15,737 bases of DNA from Thioalkalivibrio sp. (lineage in GTDB: Bacteria > Pseudomonadota > Gammaproteobacteria > Ectothiorhodospirales > Ectothiorhodospiraceae): assembly GCA_007133115.1 (NCBI GenBank), contig SLNI01000281.1, positions 1 to 15,737 on the forward strand, written 5' to 3'. The notes beneath the pieces were generated by a model. The model was not told where the DNA came from. It ran no database searches and was given only the letters and a program-made list of their open reading frames with translations. Within the stretch, counting starts at the first letter, position 1; the number at the start of each line of letters is the position of its first letter. This document shows positions 7,166 to 14,237 of this stretch, one piece after another. The position numbers were made by a program, and so were the translations under genes.

Positions 7166-7171
7166 TATGAT
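7166..7171 (+). promoter_or_regulatory. Possible -10 box upstream of exbB
   Basis: TATGAT lies 56 bases before the preferred exbB ATG, in the 125-base gap between rlmD and exbB, downstream of the candidate terminator hairpin. A -35 match at the right distance is poor (TTTCGC near 7143). It would place a leader of about 50 bases ahead of exbB. The position fits a new transcription unit for the envelope genes, but the sequence evidence is weak. Confidence 0.27.
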
Positions 7172-7216
7172 CGAACGTGGACTTCGAATCGTTCACTTGG
7201 GCCTGGCTCGAAGTTT

Positions 7217-7222
7217 GGGAGA
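7217..7222 (+). promoter_or_regulatory. Ribosome-binding site deciding the exbB start
   Basis: GGGAGA sits five bases before ATG 7228. The alternative GTG 7177 has no comparable site at proper spacing, so this purine run is the main reason for choosing the shorter protein. Confidence 0.7.
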
Positions 7223-7227
7223 ACTGG

Positions 7228-7863
7228 ATGCTTGAGATCGTGAAGGCGGGCGGTTGGCTGATGGTGCCGATCCTGCTGTGCTCCGTGATCGCGGTGGCGA
7301 TCGTCCTCGAGCGGCTCTGGAGCCTGCGCCGCCGCCGCGTGGTTCCGCGCGGGCTGCTGATGAAGGTCTGGGAACAGGCCCGCTCGGGCGGGCCCGCGGT
7401 GGAGGTGCAGCTCCAGCGACTGCGCGCGCGTTCGCCGCTCGGCCAGGTGCTGGCCGCGGGGCTGGCCGCGCAGGATCAGTCCCGCGAGGTGATGAAGGAA
7501 ACCATCGAGGAGACCGGGCGCCGGGTCGCCCACGAACTGGAACGTTTCCTGAACACGCTGGGTACCATTGCCATGATCACGCCGCTTCTAGGGTTGCTGG
7601 GAACGGTGGTGGGCATGATCGAGGTCTTTACCGTAATTACGGAGATCGGCGTCGGCAGCCCGCGCGATCTTGCCGGCGGAATCTCCCAGGCGCTCGTGAC
7701 CACAGCAGCCGGGATCGGGGTGGCGATTCCGACGCTGATCTTCCATCGCTATTTCCGCGGCCGGGTCGATGAACTGGTGATCGAAATGGAGATGGAGGCG
7801 GTGAAGCTGGTGGAAGTGATTCACGGTGAACGCAGCGCGGCCGCCGTCGGGGGAGCAGTGTGA
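7228..7863 (+). CDS. exbB: ExbB/TolQ-family proton-channel protein
   Basis: A 211-residue inner-membrane protein of the MotA/TolQ/ExbB family, which with ExbD forms a proton-driven motor energising outer-membrane processes. The first membrane span is about residues 10-27. After a cytoplasmic stretch the two conserved spans follow, the first containing TPLLGLLGTVVGMIEVF and the second the QALVTTAAGIGVAIPTLIF block. A longer frame begins at GTG 7177. I prefer ATG 7228 because GGGAGA at 7217-7222 lies five bases upstream, and MLEIVKAGGWLMVPI is the usual N-terminus of this subfamily. It couples to exbD by GTGA. In Pseudomonas a similar exbB-exbD pair also precedes lpxK-ycaR-kdsB, so this pair may serve envelope or lipopolysaccharide functions rather than TonB; that is inference. 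No tonB is present here. Confidence 0.93.
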   Translation: MLEIVKAGGWLMVPILLCSVIAVAIVLERLWSLRRRRVVPRGLLMKVWEQARSGGPAVEVQLQRLRARSPLGQVLAAGLAAQDQSREVMKETIEETGRRVAHELERFLNTLGTIAMITPLLGLLGTVVGMIEVFTVITEIGVGSPRDLAGGISQALVTTAAGIGVAIPTLIFHRYFRGRVDELVIEMEMEAVKLVEVIHGERSAAAVGGAV

Positions 7864-8285
7864 AATTCCAGCGCCGCAGGGATGAGGAGGTGGGGATCAA
7901 TCTCACCCCGCTCATCGACGTGGTGTTTCTGCTGCTGATCTTTTTCATGGTCTCGACCACGTTCGAGCGACACGGCGAGATTCAGCTGCAACTCCCGTCG
8001 GCCGACCGCGATCCATTGCCGGCGCAACAGTCCTGGATCGATGTGCTGGTCGACGCGACCGGTACCTACTACGTCGACGGGCAGGAACTCGTGAACCGGC
8101 GCCCGGAGACTCTGCAGCGCATGCTGGAAACCGTGCTGAGCGAGCGCAGTGGACAACCGGTCCTGGTGCGCGCGGACGCCAATGCCTCACACCAGTCGGT
8201 GGTCACAGCGCTGGATGTGATCGGCAAGCTCGGCGTGACTTCCGTTTCCATCGCTACCATTGGCCGCGCTCCTGATGACCCCTGA
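7860..8285 (+). CDS. exbD: ExbD/TolR-family proton-channel protein
   Basis: A 141-residue single-span partner of ExbB. The conserved NLTPLIDVVFLLLIFFMVSTTF segment starts at about residue 14 and carries the proton-carrying aspartate D20. The remaining ~100 residues form the periplasmic domain, including VLVRADANASHQSVV and the final helix-strand (LDVIGKLGVTSVSIAT). Length is that of a typical ExbD. It starts at a GTG overlapping the exbB stop as GTGA, and its end overlaps the msbA start by 11 bases, so the three genes are translationally tied. Confidence 0.95.
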   Translation: MKFQRRRDEEVGINLTPLIDVVFLLLIFFMVSTTFERHGEIQLQLPSADRDPLPAQQSWIDVLVDATGTYYVDGQELVNRRPETLQRMLETVLSERSGQPVLVRADANASHQSVVTALDVIGKLGVTSVSIATIGRAPDDP

Positions 8286-10044
8286 ACCCGTGCACGCCGC
8301 GTATGACTCCGGAATGCGGGTCTACAAGCGTTTGCTCGCGATCGCTTTCCTGTACTGGCCCCTGTTGCTGACCGCCACCGTCACCATGATGGTGATGGCG
8401 TTGACCGAGGCCGGTTTCGCCGCATTGATGAAGCCGCTGATGGACGACTCCTTCGGCGAGGGTGACAGCGACCTCGCACGCTGGATTCCCCTGCTGCTGA
8501 TTGTCCTGTTCGCGGTACGGGGTTTTGCCGAGTTCGGAGCGACCTACACCATGCGGTACGTGGGGCGCCAGGTGGTCAAGCATCTGCGCCGACAGTTGTT
8601 CGAACGCCTGCTGGTGATGCCGGTGCAGCATTTTCAGCACCAGTCCAGCGGCGAACTGATCTCGCGCCTGACCTACAACGTCGAGCAGGTGGCCAACGCG
8701 GCCACCGACGGTTTCAGCGTGCTGGTTCGAGACACGCTCACCATTCTCGTGCTGCTCGCGTGGATGCTCTATCTGAGTGCATCGCTCACCCTGGCGGTAC
8801 TCGTCATCGCGCCGTTCGTGGTGCTGGTGGTGAAGGTCGTAGCCCGGCGCTTCCGGAAGATTTCGCACCGCATCCAGGGCAACATGAGTGACGTGACCCA
8901 CGTGACCCAGGAGGTCATCGAAGGCCATCGAGTCGTCCGGATTTTTGGCGGCGAGGCCTACGAACGTGAGCGCTTCGATGGCATCAACGAGCGCAACCGC
9001 CACCTGCATATGCGGATGGAGGGCGTGAAGGCGGCCTACGTTCCGCTGATCCAGTTCATCATCGCGCTGGTGCTCGCGTTCATCATCTGGACCGCAACCT
9101 CGGATGTGTTGGGCGAGCAGGTGACCGCGGGGACGTTCGTCTCGTTTCTCACTGCGATTCTGCTCCTGCTCACCCCCGTGCGCCGGCTCAGCATGATCAA
9201 CGCCACGCTGCAGCGCGGCATCGCGGCGGGCCAGAGCATTTTCGCGGTGCTGGACCAGGAAGCCGAACGCGACGCCGGGCATACGCCGATGGAGCGTGCC
9301 CGGGGCAGGCTGCGTTTCGAGCGAGTGAGCTTCCGCTACGAACCCCAGGGCCCCGAAGTTCTGCGTGACGTCAGTCTCGAGATCCAACCCGGGGAGAACA
9401 TCGCGCTGGTCGGTCGGTCCGGCAGTGGCAAGACCACTCTGGTCAACCTGTTGCCGCGTTTCTTCAGACCCACCCATGGGCGCATCGTGCTCGACGGCCA
9501 TGATCTCGAGGATCTGCGCCTGCGTGACCTGCGGCGGCAGATCGCCTACGTGGGGCAGAATGTCACTCTGTTTGCGGACTCCGTTGCCGCCAATATCGCC
9601 TACGGGCGCATGGAGGCGACGCCCGAGGAGATCCGGGCTGCGGCGGAGGCGGCCCACGCGCTCGAATTCATCGAGCGTCTTCCGGAGGGGTTCGACACCC
9701 AGGTGGGCGAAAACGGGGCGCTGCTCTCCGGCGGGCAGCGCCAGCGCATCGCGATCGCGCGCGCTCTCTTGCGGGATGCCCCTTTGCTGATTCTCGACGA
9801 GGCCACGTCGGCGCTGGACAACGAATCCGAGCGCAGGGTGCAGTCCGCTCTCGAGAACCTCATGCAGACGCGGACGACCGTAATCATCGCGCACCGACTG
9901 TCCACCATCGAGCGGGCTGACCGCATCGTGGTGCTCGACGCCGGGCAGATTGCCGAGATCGGGACGCATGATGAGCTGTTGGCGCGGGACGGCCTGTATA
10001 CCCACCTATACCGACTCCAGTTCCGCGATTCCGAGGTCATCTGA
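8275..10044 (+). CDS. msbA: Lipid A export ATP-binding/permease protein MsbA
   Basis: A 589-residue ABC half-transporter that flips lipid A-core from the inner to the outer leaflet of the inner membrane as a homodimer. The N-terminal part (about 15-320) holds six membrane spans. The nucleotide-binding domain follows with Walker A GRSGSGKTT (from residue 380), signature LSGGQ (484-488), Walker B LLILDEAT with E509, and H-loop H540 in IIAHRLS. Alignment by eye to E. coli MsbA is good along the whole length (LLKPLLDDGF here reads LMKPLMDDSF; VALVGRSGSGK is shared). The start at ATG 8275 has no clear ribosome-binding site and may depend on coupling to exbD; ATG 8314 is a possible shorter start. 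The gene lies with lpxK and kdsB, fitting lipid A synthesis and export. Confidence 0.95.
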   Translation: MTPEPVHAAYDSGMRVYKRLLAIAFLYWPLLLTATVTMMVMALTEAGFAALMKPLMDDSFGEGDSDLARWIPLLLIVLFAVRGFAEFGATYTMRYVGRQVVKHLRRQLFERLLVMPVQHFQHQSSGELISRLTYNVEQVANAATDGFSVLVRDTLTILVLLAWMLYLSASLTLAVLVIAPFVVLVVKVVARRFRKISHRIQGNMSDVTHVTQEVIEGHRVVRIFGGEAYERERFDGINERNRHLHMRMEGVKAAYVPLIQFIIALVLAFIIWTATSDVLGEQVTAGTFVSFLTAILLLLTPVRRLSMINATLQRGIAAGQSIFAVLDQEAERDAGHTPMERARGRLRFERVSFRYEPQGPEVLRDVSLEIQPGENIALVGRSGSGKTTLVNLLPRFFRPTHGRIVLDGHDLEDLRLRDLRRQIAYVGQNVTLFADSVAANIAYGRMEATPEEIRAAAEAAHALEFIERLPEGFDTQVGENGALLSGGQRQRIAIARALLRDAPLLILDEATSALDNESERRVQSALENLMQTRTTVIIAHRLSTIERADRIVVLDAGQIAEIGTHDELLARDGLYTHLYRLQFRDSEVI

Positions 10045-10048
10045 CCCG

Positions 10049-11173
10049 GTGGCTGCCGTGGATTCCGGCTACGGCGGCGGCTTCTGGCCGGTCTGGCGAG
10101 CGACCGTTCAGGATTACCGGTCGGGCGCGGGCGCCAGGGCCCGGGCGCGCCACGGTTTCCTCACCCCCCCTGAGGGTCGCGGGCGAGTGGTCTGGATCAA
10201 GGCCGGGGGCACTCCGGAGTCGCTGCGCCTCGGGGTGGAACTGGTGGGCGCTGTCCGCGAGCGCCGGAAGGACGTACGCATCGTGATGACCTTCGAAAAC
10301 GAGGATCCGGATCTGTTGCAGACCTGGATGCAACCCTGGCGCGGGGTCGGTGTCGGTTACGGGCCCTGTGATCGTCCGGCGGTCGTGCGCAGGGTGCTGC
10401 GCCGGTTCCAGCCCTGCGGCATCCTCCTGGCCGAGTCCGAGCCGCCGAGTCAACTTTTGCACGACGTGCAGGTGCCGGTGGCCGCTGTGGGCACCCCGCT
10501 GCCGGGGGCGCCGGTTCGCGTGGCCTGGCCGCTCAGCGCGGAGACCCAGCGTGCGTGGGAGTCTTCGGGCCTCGCGACCGAACTGATGGTTCCCGCGGAT
10601 CCACAGGCCCGTTTCACCGAGGCGCAGGCCGACGTGGTGCTGCGCGCCCTCGCCGGCGGCGAAACGCGCCGGCTGTGGTGGTGGCACGGCGAAGCACAGC
10701 AGTGGCCCGCCTGGCTCGCCGCATGGCGGGGCGCGGAATTTTCCGGGACCGATGTTCTACTCGCGAGCCTCGAGTCGGGCGCGGTTCTCCCGCAGGCCTC
10801 CCTCTCCGCCAGCGGCTGGGATCGTCGCAAGCTCCCTGGAGGCAGCATCCTGCATCTCGACGATCCCCGCTGGTTTGCCGCCGCCGCGAGTGCCGCGCAT
10901 GCCATTCACCTGGCCGCTCCGGGACGTGGCGCGCTCTGGCAGTCGCTCGCCGCCGGCGCGGCGGTCACGCTGGGCGCGGCGGGGGCTACCCGTGATCCCT
11001 CCTTGCCAGTCCTTGCACGGATCCCGGACGTGATCGAGCAGTGGCGGGGCCTACGCGATGACGAGCAACGGCGGCGCGGGCTGGGCGATGCTGCACGGCG
11101 GCGCTTCTGGGAGGAGCGCCGTCAGGTGGACGCCAACCTCACTGTGCTGATGGACCAGGTCTGGACATGGTAG
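10049..11173 (+). CDS. Divergent WaaA/KdtA-like protein (degenerate GT-B glycosyltransferase)
   Basis: A 374-residue protein I cannot name with certainty. The N-terminal half resembles the Kdo-transferase N-domain: RVVWIKAGG followed by E57 lines up with the IHAxSVGE motif; VRIVMTFEN follows; then GYGPCDRPAVVRRVLRRFQPCGILLAESEP lines up with WaaA's YLPYDLPGAVRRFL...METELWP. In the C-terminal half the spot where WaaA has GGHNPLEPA reads PGRGALWQSLAAGAAVTLG, so the key nucleotide-sugar-binding residues are gone. The usual N-terminal membrane anchor is also missing. It is Trp- and Arg-rich. It starts at GTG 10049, five bases after msbA, with GAGGT at 10033-10037, and overlaps lpxK by seven bases. 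It may be a non-catalytic paralogue acting with MsbA or LpxK, or an enzyme of changed specificity. Family assignment is moderate; function is open. Confidence 0.6.
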   Translation: MAAVDSGYGGGFWPVWRATVQDYRSGAGARARARHGFLTPPEGRGRVVWIKAGGTPESLRLGVELVGAVRERRKDVRIVMTFENEDPDLLQTWMQPWRGVGVGYGPCDRPAVVRRVLRRFQPCGILLAESEPPSQLLHDVQVPVAAVGTPLPGAPVRVAWPLSAETQRAWESSGLATELMVPADPQARFTEAQADVVLRALAGGETRRLWWWHGEAQQWPAWLAAWRGAEFSGTDVLLASLESGAVLPQASLSASGWDRRKLPGGSILHLDDPRWFAAAASAAHAIHLAAPGRGALWQSLAAGAAVTLGAAGATRDPSLPVLARIPDVIEQWRGLRDDEQRRRGLGDAARRRFWEERRQVDANLTVLMDQVWTW

Positions 11174-12171
11174 AGCAGTGGCTTTGGAAGCAGTGGATGC
11201 GTCGCGGCCCGTTTGCGGCCGTGATGTTTCCGCTGTCGCTCATCTATGCGGCACTGGCCAACTGGAATCGCTCCCGACTGGACGCAAACCAACTCCACGT
11301 CGTGTTGCCCCTTAAAGCGGTGATCGTTGTGGGCAATCTGACCGTTGGCGGCAGCGGCAAGACACCGATGACCGCCTGGCTGGCCCGTCGCCTGGAATTG
11401 CAGGGCTATCGTGTCGGTATCGTCAGCCGAGGCTACGGTCGCCGACCCAGCGAAGGCGGATTCCAGGTCCATCCGGGTGCCGATCCCAGGGTGGTGGGTG
11501 ACGAGCCCATCCTGCTGGCGCGCCGCGCCGGCGTGCCAGTGCAGGTGGACCGCGATCGGGTGCGCGCCGCGCGCGCGCTGGCGGAGCAGGGCATCGAGGT
11601 GGTGATCTCCGACGATGGTCTGCAACATCATCGGCTGCCCCGCGACATCGCGGTCCTGATGGTGGACGGCCGCCGTCGTTTCGGAAACGGATTATGTCTA
11701 CCGGCCGGCCCCTTGCGTGAACCGCGTGCGACGGTGGCCCAGGCTGATTTCGTGGTGACCGTGGGTGGGCAGCCGCAGCAAGGGGAGTTCGCAATGTCTC
11801 TGCTGGCGGACGATGAACTCGTGGCTGTAAGGACTGGTGGCGGCGTCCGCCCGCTCACGCAGTTTTGCGGGCGCCCGGCACATGCCGTCGCCGGGATCGC
11901 CGATCCGGATCGCTTTTTCGACGCTCTCGAAGCTGCCGGTGTGCAGGTCATCCGACACCCGTTTCCGGACCATCACCGCTTCCGCGCGAAAGAGATTCGC
12001 TTCGACGACGGCTACCCGGTACTGATGACCGAGAAGGATGCCGTAAAATGCACGGATATTGCCGACAAGCGCCATTGGTACTGGCCGGTGTCGGCCCAAC
12101 CGGAGCCCGCCTTCGAACAGGCGCTTCTGCAACGACTCGAAACCTGTATACGGTTCAAATACCTGGGGTGA
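11167..12171 (+). CDS. lpxK: Tetraacyldisaccharide 4'-kinase
   Basis: A 334-residue P-loop kinase that phosphorylates the 4' position of the lipid A disaccharide precursor to give lipid IVA, acting at the inner membrane. An N-terminal hydrophobic helix (about 15-33) anchors it. The P-loop is VGGSGKTP (60-67); SRGYGRR, GDEP, SDDGLQHHRL (148-157), FGNGLCLPAGPLREP and TEKDAVKC follow in family order. Length is typical. The ATG lies inside the end of the preceding gene (seven-base overlap). The product's pathway neighbours MsbA and KdsB are in the same cluster. Confidence 0.97.
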   Translation: MVEQWLWKQWMRRGPFAAVMFPLSLIYAALANWNRSRLDANQLHVVLPLKAVIVVGNLTVGGSGKTPMTAWLARRLELQGYRVGIVSRGYGRRPSEGGFQVHPGADPRVVGDEPILLARRAGVPVQVDRDRVRAARALAEQGIEVVISDDGLQHHRLPRDIAVLMVDGRRRFGNGLCLPAGPLREPRATVAQADFVVTVGGQPQQGEFAMSLLADDELVAVRTGGGVRPLTQFCGRPAHAVAGIADPDRFFDALEAAGVQVIRHPFPDHHRFRAKEIRFDDGYPVLMTEKDAVKCTDIADKRHWYWPVSAQPEPAFEQALLQRLETCIRFKYLG

Positions 12172-12177
12172 ATCACG

Positions 12178-12372
12178 ATGGACAAGCGCCTGCTCGATAT
12201 TCTCGTCTGCCCGGTCACGAAGGGGCCGCTGCACTATGACCGCGACGCGGGTGAGCTGATCTCGGTCTCCGCCGGGCTCGCGTACCCGATCCGGGACGAC
12301 ATCCCGGTCATGCTCGAGGACGAGGCGCGGGTGCTGTCGGACGAAGAAAAGCAGCGCTGGCGATCGAAGTGA
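12178..12372 (+). CDS. ycaR: Trm112/YcaR family small protein
   Basis: A 64-residue protein of the Trm112 (UPF0434) family: [14 protein letters not shown], then [21 protein letters not shown] closely match YcaR proteins that sit between lpxK and kdsB. Its role in bacteria is not settled; eukaryotic and archaeal Trm112 activates methyltransferases. Only one cysteine remains (the CPV motif), and the second position of the usual CPxC is threonine, so a structural zinc site is unlikely. GGGGTGA, overlapping the lpxK stop, serves as ribosome-binding site. The gene ends 18 bases before repeat copy 2. Confidence 0.93.
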   Translation: MDKRLLDILVCPVTKGPLHYDRDAGELISVSAGLAYPIRDDIPVMLEDEARVLSDEEKQRWRSK

Positions 12373-12390
12373 TTCCCGGACGTTGCGGTC

Positions 12391-12498
12391 GCCCTGCACC
12401 TCCCGACCTTTCCGCGGGTGTCGGCAGCAGGGATGCTGCCGTCAAGCCTACAAGGATGTATTCACGGCGTCCCGTGGAAAGGTCGGGAGGTGCAGGGC
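12391..12498 (+). repeat. Nested inverted-repeat element, copy 2
   Basis: Arms of 28 bp at 12391-12418 and 12471-12498 pair throughout, with one G-T wobble (12414 with 12475). They enclose a 52-base centre (12419-12470) identical to copy 1 except for A12453 in place of T. Hairpin 1 pairs 12422-12429 with 12434-12441 around GGGA; hairpin 2 pairs TACA 12449-12452 with TGTA 12457-12460 around AGGA. The stretch UACAAGGAUGU, as RNA, matches the CsrA selection consensus RUACARGGAUGU (from memory) at 11 of 12 positions. The arm sequences do not resemble those of copy 1. Orientation is the same as copy 1 and as the flanking genes. It lies between ycaR and kdsB, with its right arm ending 64 bases before the kdsB ATG. 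No T-run follows the stem. The structure is directly visible; its function is unknown. Confidence 0.93.
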
Positions 12499-12562
12499 TG
12501 ACGGGCCGTTGGTGGTTTATCGATGGACGGAACCCGGATCGGGGTGCTTTGCGGGGGCGTGC

Positions 12563-13336
12563 ATGACCGAGCAGGGCTTCGTGGTGGTGATCCCCGCGCG
12601 GATGGGTTCCAGCCGTCTTCCGGGCAAGCCGCTGATCGCGATCGCCGGCCGGCCACTGATTGCTCACGTGGTGGCCCGTGCGAGGGAAAGTGCGGCGCAG
12701 CGGGTGATCGTGGCCAGCGACGACGAACGGGTCCTCGAGGCCGCCCTTCAGGCCGGCGCCGAGGCACGCTGGACGGCCCCGGATCTTCCCTCGGGCACGG
12801 ATCGGATCGCAGCCGTCGCGGCGGAGGAAGGTTGGTCGGACGCGACCTGTGTGGTCAATCTTCAGGGCGACGAACCGCTGACCCCGGGAAACCTGCTGGA
12901 CCGGCTCGCGGGGTTGCTGCAACGGTATCCGCAGGCGGACATGGCCACGTTGGGAGTGCCGCTTCGGCGGGTGGAGGATCTCAGGGATCCCCACCAGGTG
13001 AAGCTGGTGACCGATGATGCCGGCCGGGCGCTGTACTTTTCCCGGGCACCCATTCCCTGGGATCGCGAGGCGCACCGTCTCGGGCATGAGCCGGATCTGG
13101 CGCTGGCCCGTCGCCACCTCGGTCTGTACGCCTACCGGGCCGGCTTCCTGCGCCGCTTGACCGCTCAGCCGCCCGCGGGACTCGAGCGGCTGGAGCAACT
13201 CGAACAGTTGCGCGCGCTGGCGCTCGGCGCATGGATCCAGGTCGGCATCGTCGACGCGCCGGTCCCCGCAGGCGTGGATACGCCCGAGGATGTCGAGCGC
13301 CTGGAAGCGCTCATGGGCGCAACGGCGCGGGCGTAA
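12563..13336 (+). CDS. kdsB: 3-deoxy-manno-octulosonate cytidylyltransferase (CMP-Kdo synthetase)
   Basis: A 257-residue enzyme that activates Kdo with CTP to CMP-Kdo for the inner core of lipopolysaccharide. Visible motifs: IPARMGSSRLPGKPL (10-24), ASDDERV, PSGTDRIA, NLQGDEPL with D103, YFSRAPIPWDR, HLGLYAYR, LERLEQLEQLRAL, and VDTPEDVERLE near the C-terminus. The frame is open upstream through repeat copy 2 as far as 12383, which could mislead gene callers; the ATG at 12563 gives the normal N-terminus and has a G-rich ribosome-binding site five bases upstream. Its 3' end overlaps the opposing HAD gene by 26 bases. Confidence 0.97.
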   Translation: MTEQGFVVVIPARMGSSRLPGKPLIAIAGRPLIAHVVARARESAAQRVIVASDDERVLEAALQAGAEARWTAPDLPSGTDRIAAVAAEEGWSDATCVVNLQGDEPLTPGNLLDRLAGLLQRYPQADMATLGVPLRRVEDLRDPHQVKLVTDDAGRALYFSRAPIPWDREAHRLGHEPDLALARRHLGLYAYRAGFLRRLTAQPPAGLERLEQLEQLRALALGAWIQVGIVDAPVPAGVDTPEDVERLEALMGATARA

Positions 13337-14060
13337 CCAGCCCCAGTCGAACGGGAATCTGCCCGAGGCGGCCGAACGTCAGCTCCGGCTGGGGTTCCGG
13401 CTGCGACCAGCGCGTCGTGCCGGGATTGAACCAGGCCGACTGCATGCCGGCCTTGCGCGCACCCAGTACATCGCAGACGGCGTCATCGCCGATGTGCAGG
13501 ATGGTTTCCATCGGCACCTGTGCCCGTTGTGCAGCGGCGTGAAAGATCGCTGGATCGGGCTTGGCCGCACCGGCTTCGGCAGCGGGAATGGCAAAGTCGA
13601 AAAAGCGCCCGAGCGGCGTGCGGAAGACGTCGGCATTGCCGTTGCTGATCGCCCCCAGCCGGAAATGTCCCGACAGCATCTCGAGAACGCCGGCGGCCTC
13701 GGGATCAGGGTCGACCTCGTTGCGGGCGATCCAGAACACCTCGAATCCCTCGGTGCTGACGCGGTCGGGGCAGGCGCCCGATTCTTCCGCAATCCCCCGC
13801 AGCCAGCGTCTGCGCAGGCGGGTCAAGTCGTGCTTCTCGTCGGCGGGCGCGGCTTTCATGAAGCATGAGCGGGCCTCCACCAGCGCGTGCGGGGTATAGC
13901 GGGCGCACACCTCCGGCGCATGCTCACGAAGCCAGTCGTAGAAGCGCGCCTCGGCCCGGTGGATCGCGGGCATCACCGGCCAGAGCGTGTCGTCCAGATC
14001 AAAGGTGATGCAGTCCACGCGCAGATCGTGTGGGCGGTTGGGGAACGGACGTCGGCTCAT
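13311..14060 (-). CDS. HAD-superfamily phosphatase, YigB-like
   Basis: A 249-residue haloacid dehalogenase-type hydrolase of subfamily IA. Motif I is FDLDDTLW with nucleophile D21 and acid/base D23. Motif II is ISNGNAD with S139. Motif III lysine is K167 in KPDPAIF. Motif IV is HIGDDAVCDV with D192 and D193. The helical cap lies between motifs I and II (about 35-125). It resembles E. coli YigB, which dephosphorylates FMN and the riboflavin precursor 5-amino-6-(5-phosphoribitylamino)uracil, but substrates cannot be read from sequence. It is the only minus-strand gene in the window, converges on kdsB with a 26-base overlap, and diverges from the Sfum_1244-like gene. Its start has no strong ribosome-binding site. 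Confidence 0.92.
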   Translation of the reverse strand: MSRRPFPNRPHDLRVDCITFDLDDTLWPVMPAIHRAEARFYDWLREHAPEVCARYTPHALVEARSCFMKAAPADEKHDLTRLRRRWLRGIAEESGACPDRVSTEGFEVFWIARNEVDPDPEAAGVLEMLSGHFRLGAISNGNADVFRTPLGRFFDFAIPAAEAGAAKPDPAIFHAAAQRAQVPMETILHIGDDAVCDVLGARKAGMQSAWFNPGTTRWSQPEPQPELTFGRLGQIPVRLGLVTPAPLRP

Positions 14061-14074
14061 GGGTCGAAGGGTAC

Positions 14075-14191
14075 CGCGCTTGGGTATCACTTTCAGACCG
14101 GCTGGGAGGGGTTGCGGTTCCGCGCCGCGCGGCACCGGGAGGAAAGCGCACGAATGCCGTGGGTGGGTTTCCACACGAAGCGCGCTTGGGT
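14075..14191. repeat. 11-bp direct repeat in a divergent intergenic region
   Basis: CGCGCTTGGGT occurs at 14075-14085 and again at 14181-14191, starts 106 bases apart, both in the 177-base gap between the divergent HAD and Sfum_1244-like genes. It could be a pair of operator half-sites for the two outward promoters, or chance in a GC-rich sequence. I see no clear sigma-70 promoter on either strand in this gap. Confidence 0.35.
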
Positions 14192-14237
14192 CAGAATGCC
14201 GGCAGGCATGCGCCTGAGCGTGAGGAGATCTCAACCG

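Noticed and set aside
7177..7227. GTG 7177 as the exbB start
   Set aside because: No properly spaced ribosome-binding site, and the added 17 residues are not typical of the family; ATG 7228 has GGGAGA five bases upstream.
8254..10005. 583-residue minus-strand open frame opposite msbA
   Set aside because: Shadow frame of msbA: histidine- and glutamine-rich composition, no domain.
3939..12498. The two elements as a minimal CRISPR array or integron attC sites
   Set aside because: They are 8 kb apart with no spacer array, no cas or integrase gene, and no R'/R'' type conserved ends.
3953..12514. CCGTTGGTGG shared by the left arm of copy 1 (3953-3962) and sequence just after copy 2 (12505-12514), plus GGTGCAGG in the outer parts of both
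   Set aside because: Short GC-rich matches that can occur by chance; not enough to claim a common arm origin.
12383..12562. KdsB frame extended upstream to 12383 through repeat copy 2
   Set aside because: The extension is repeat-derived and the normal KdsB start (residues leading to IPARMGSSRLPGKPL) fits ATG 12563.
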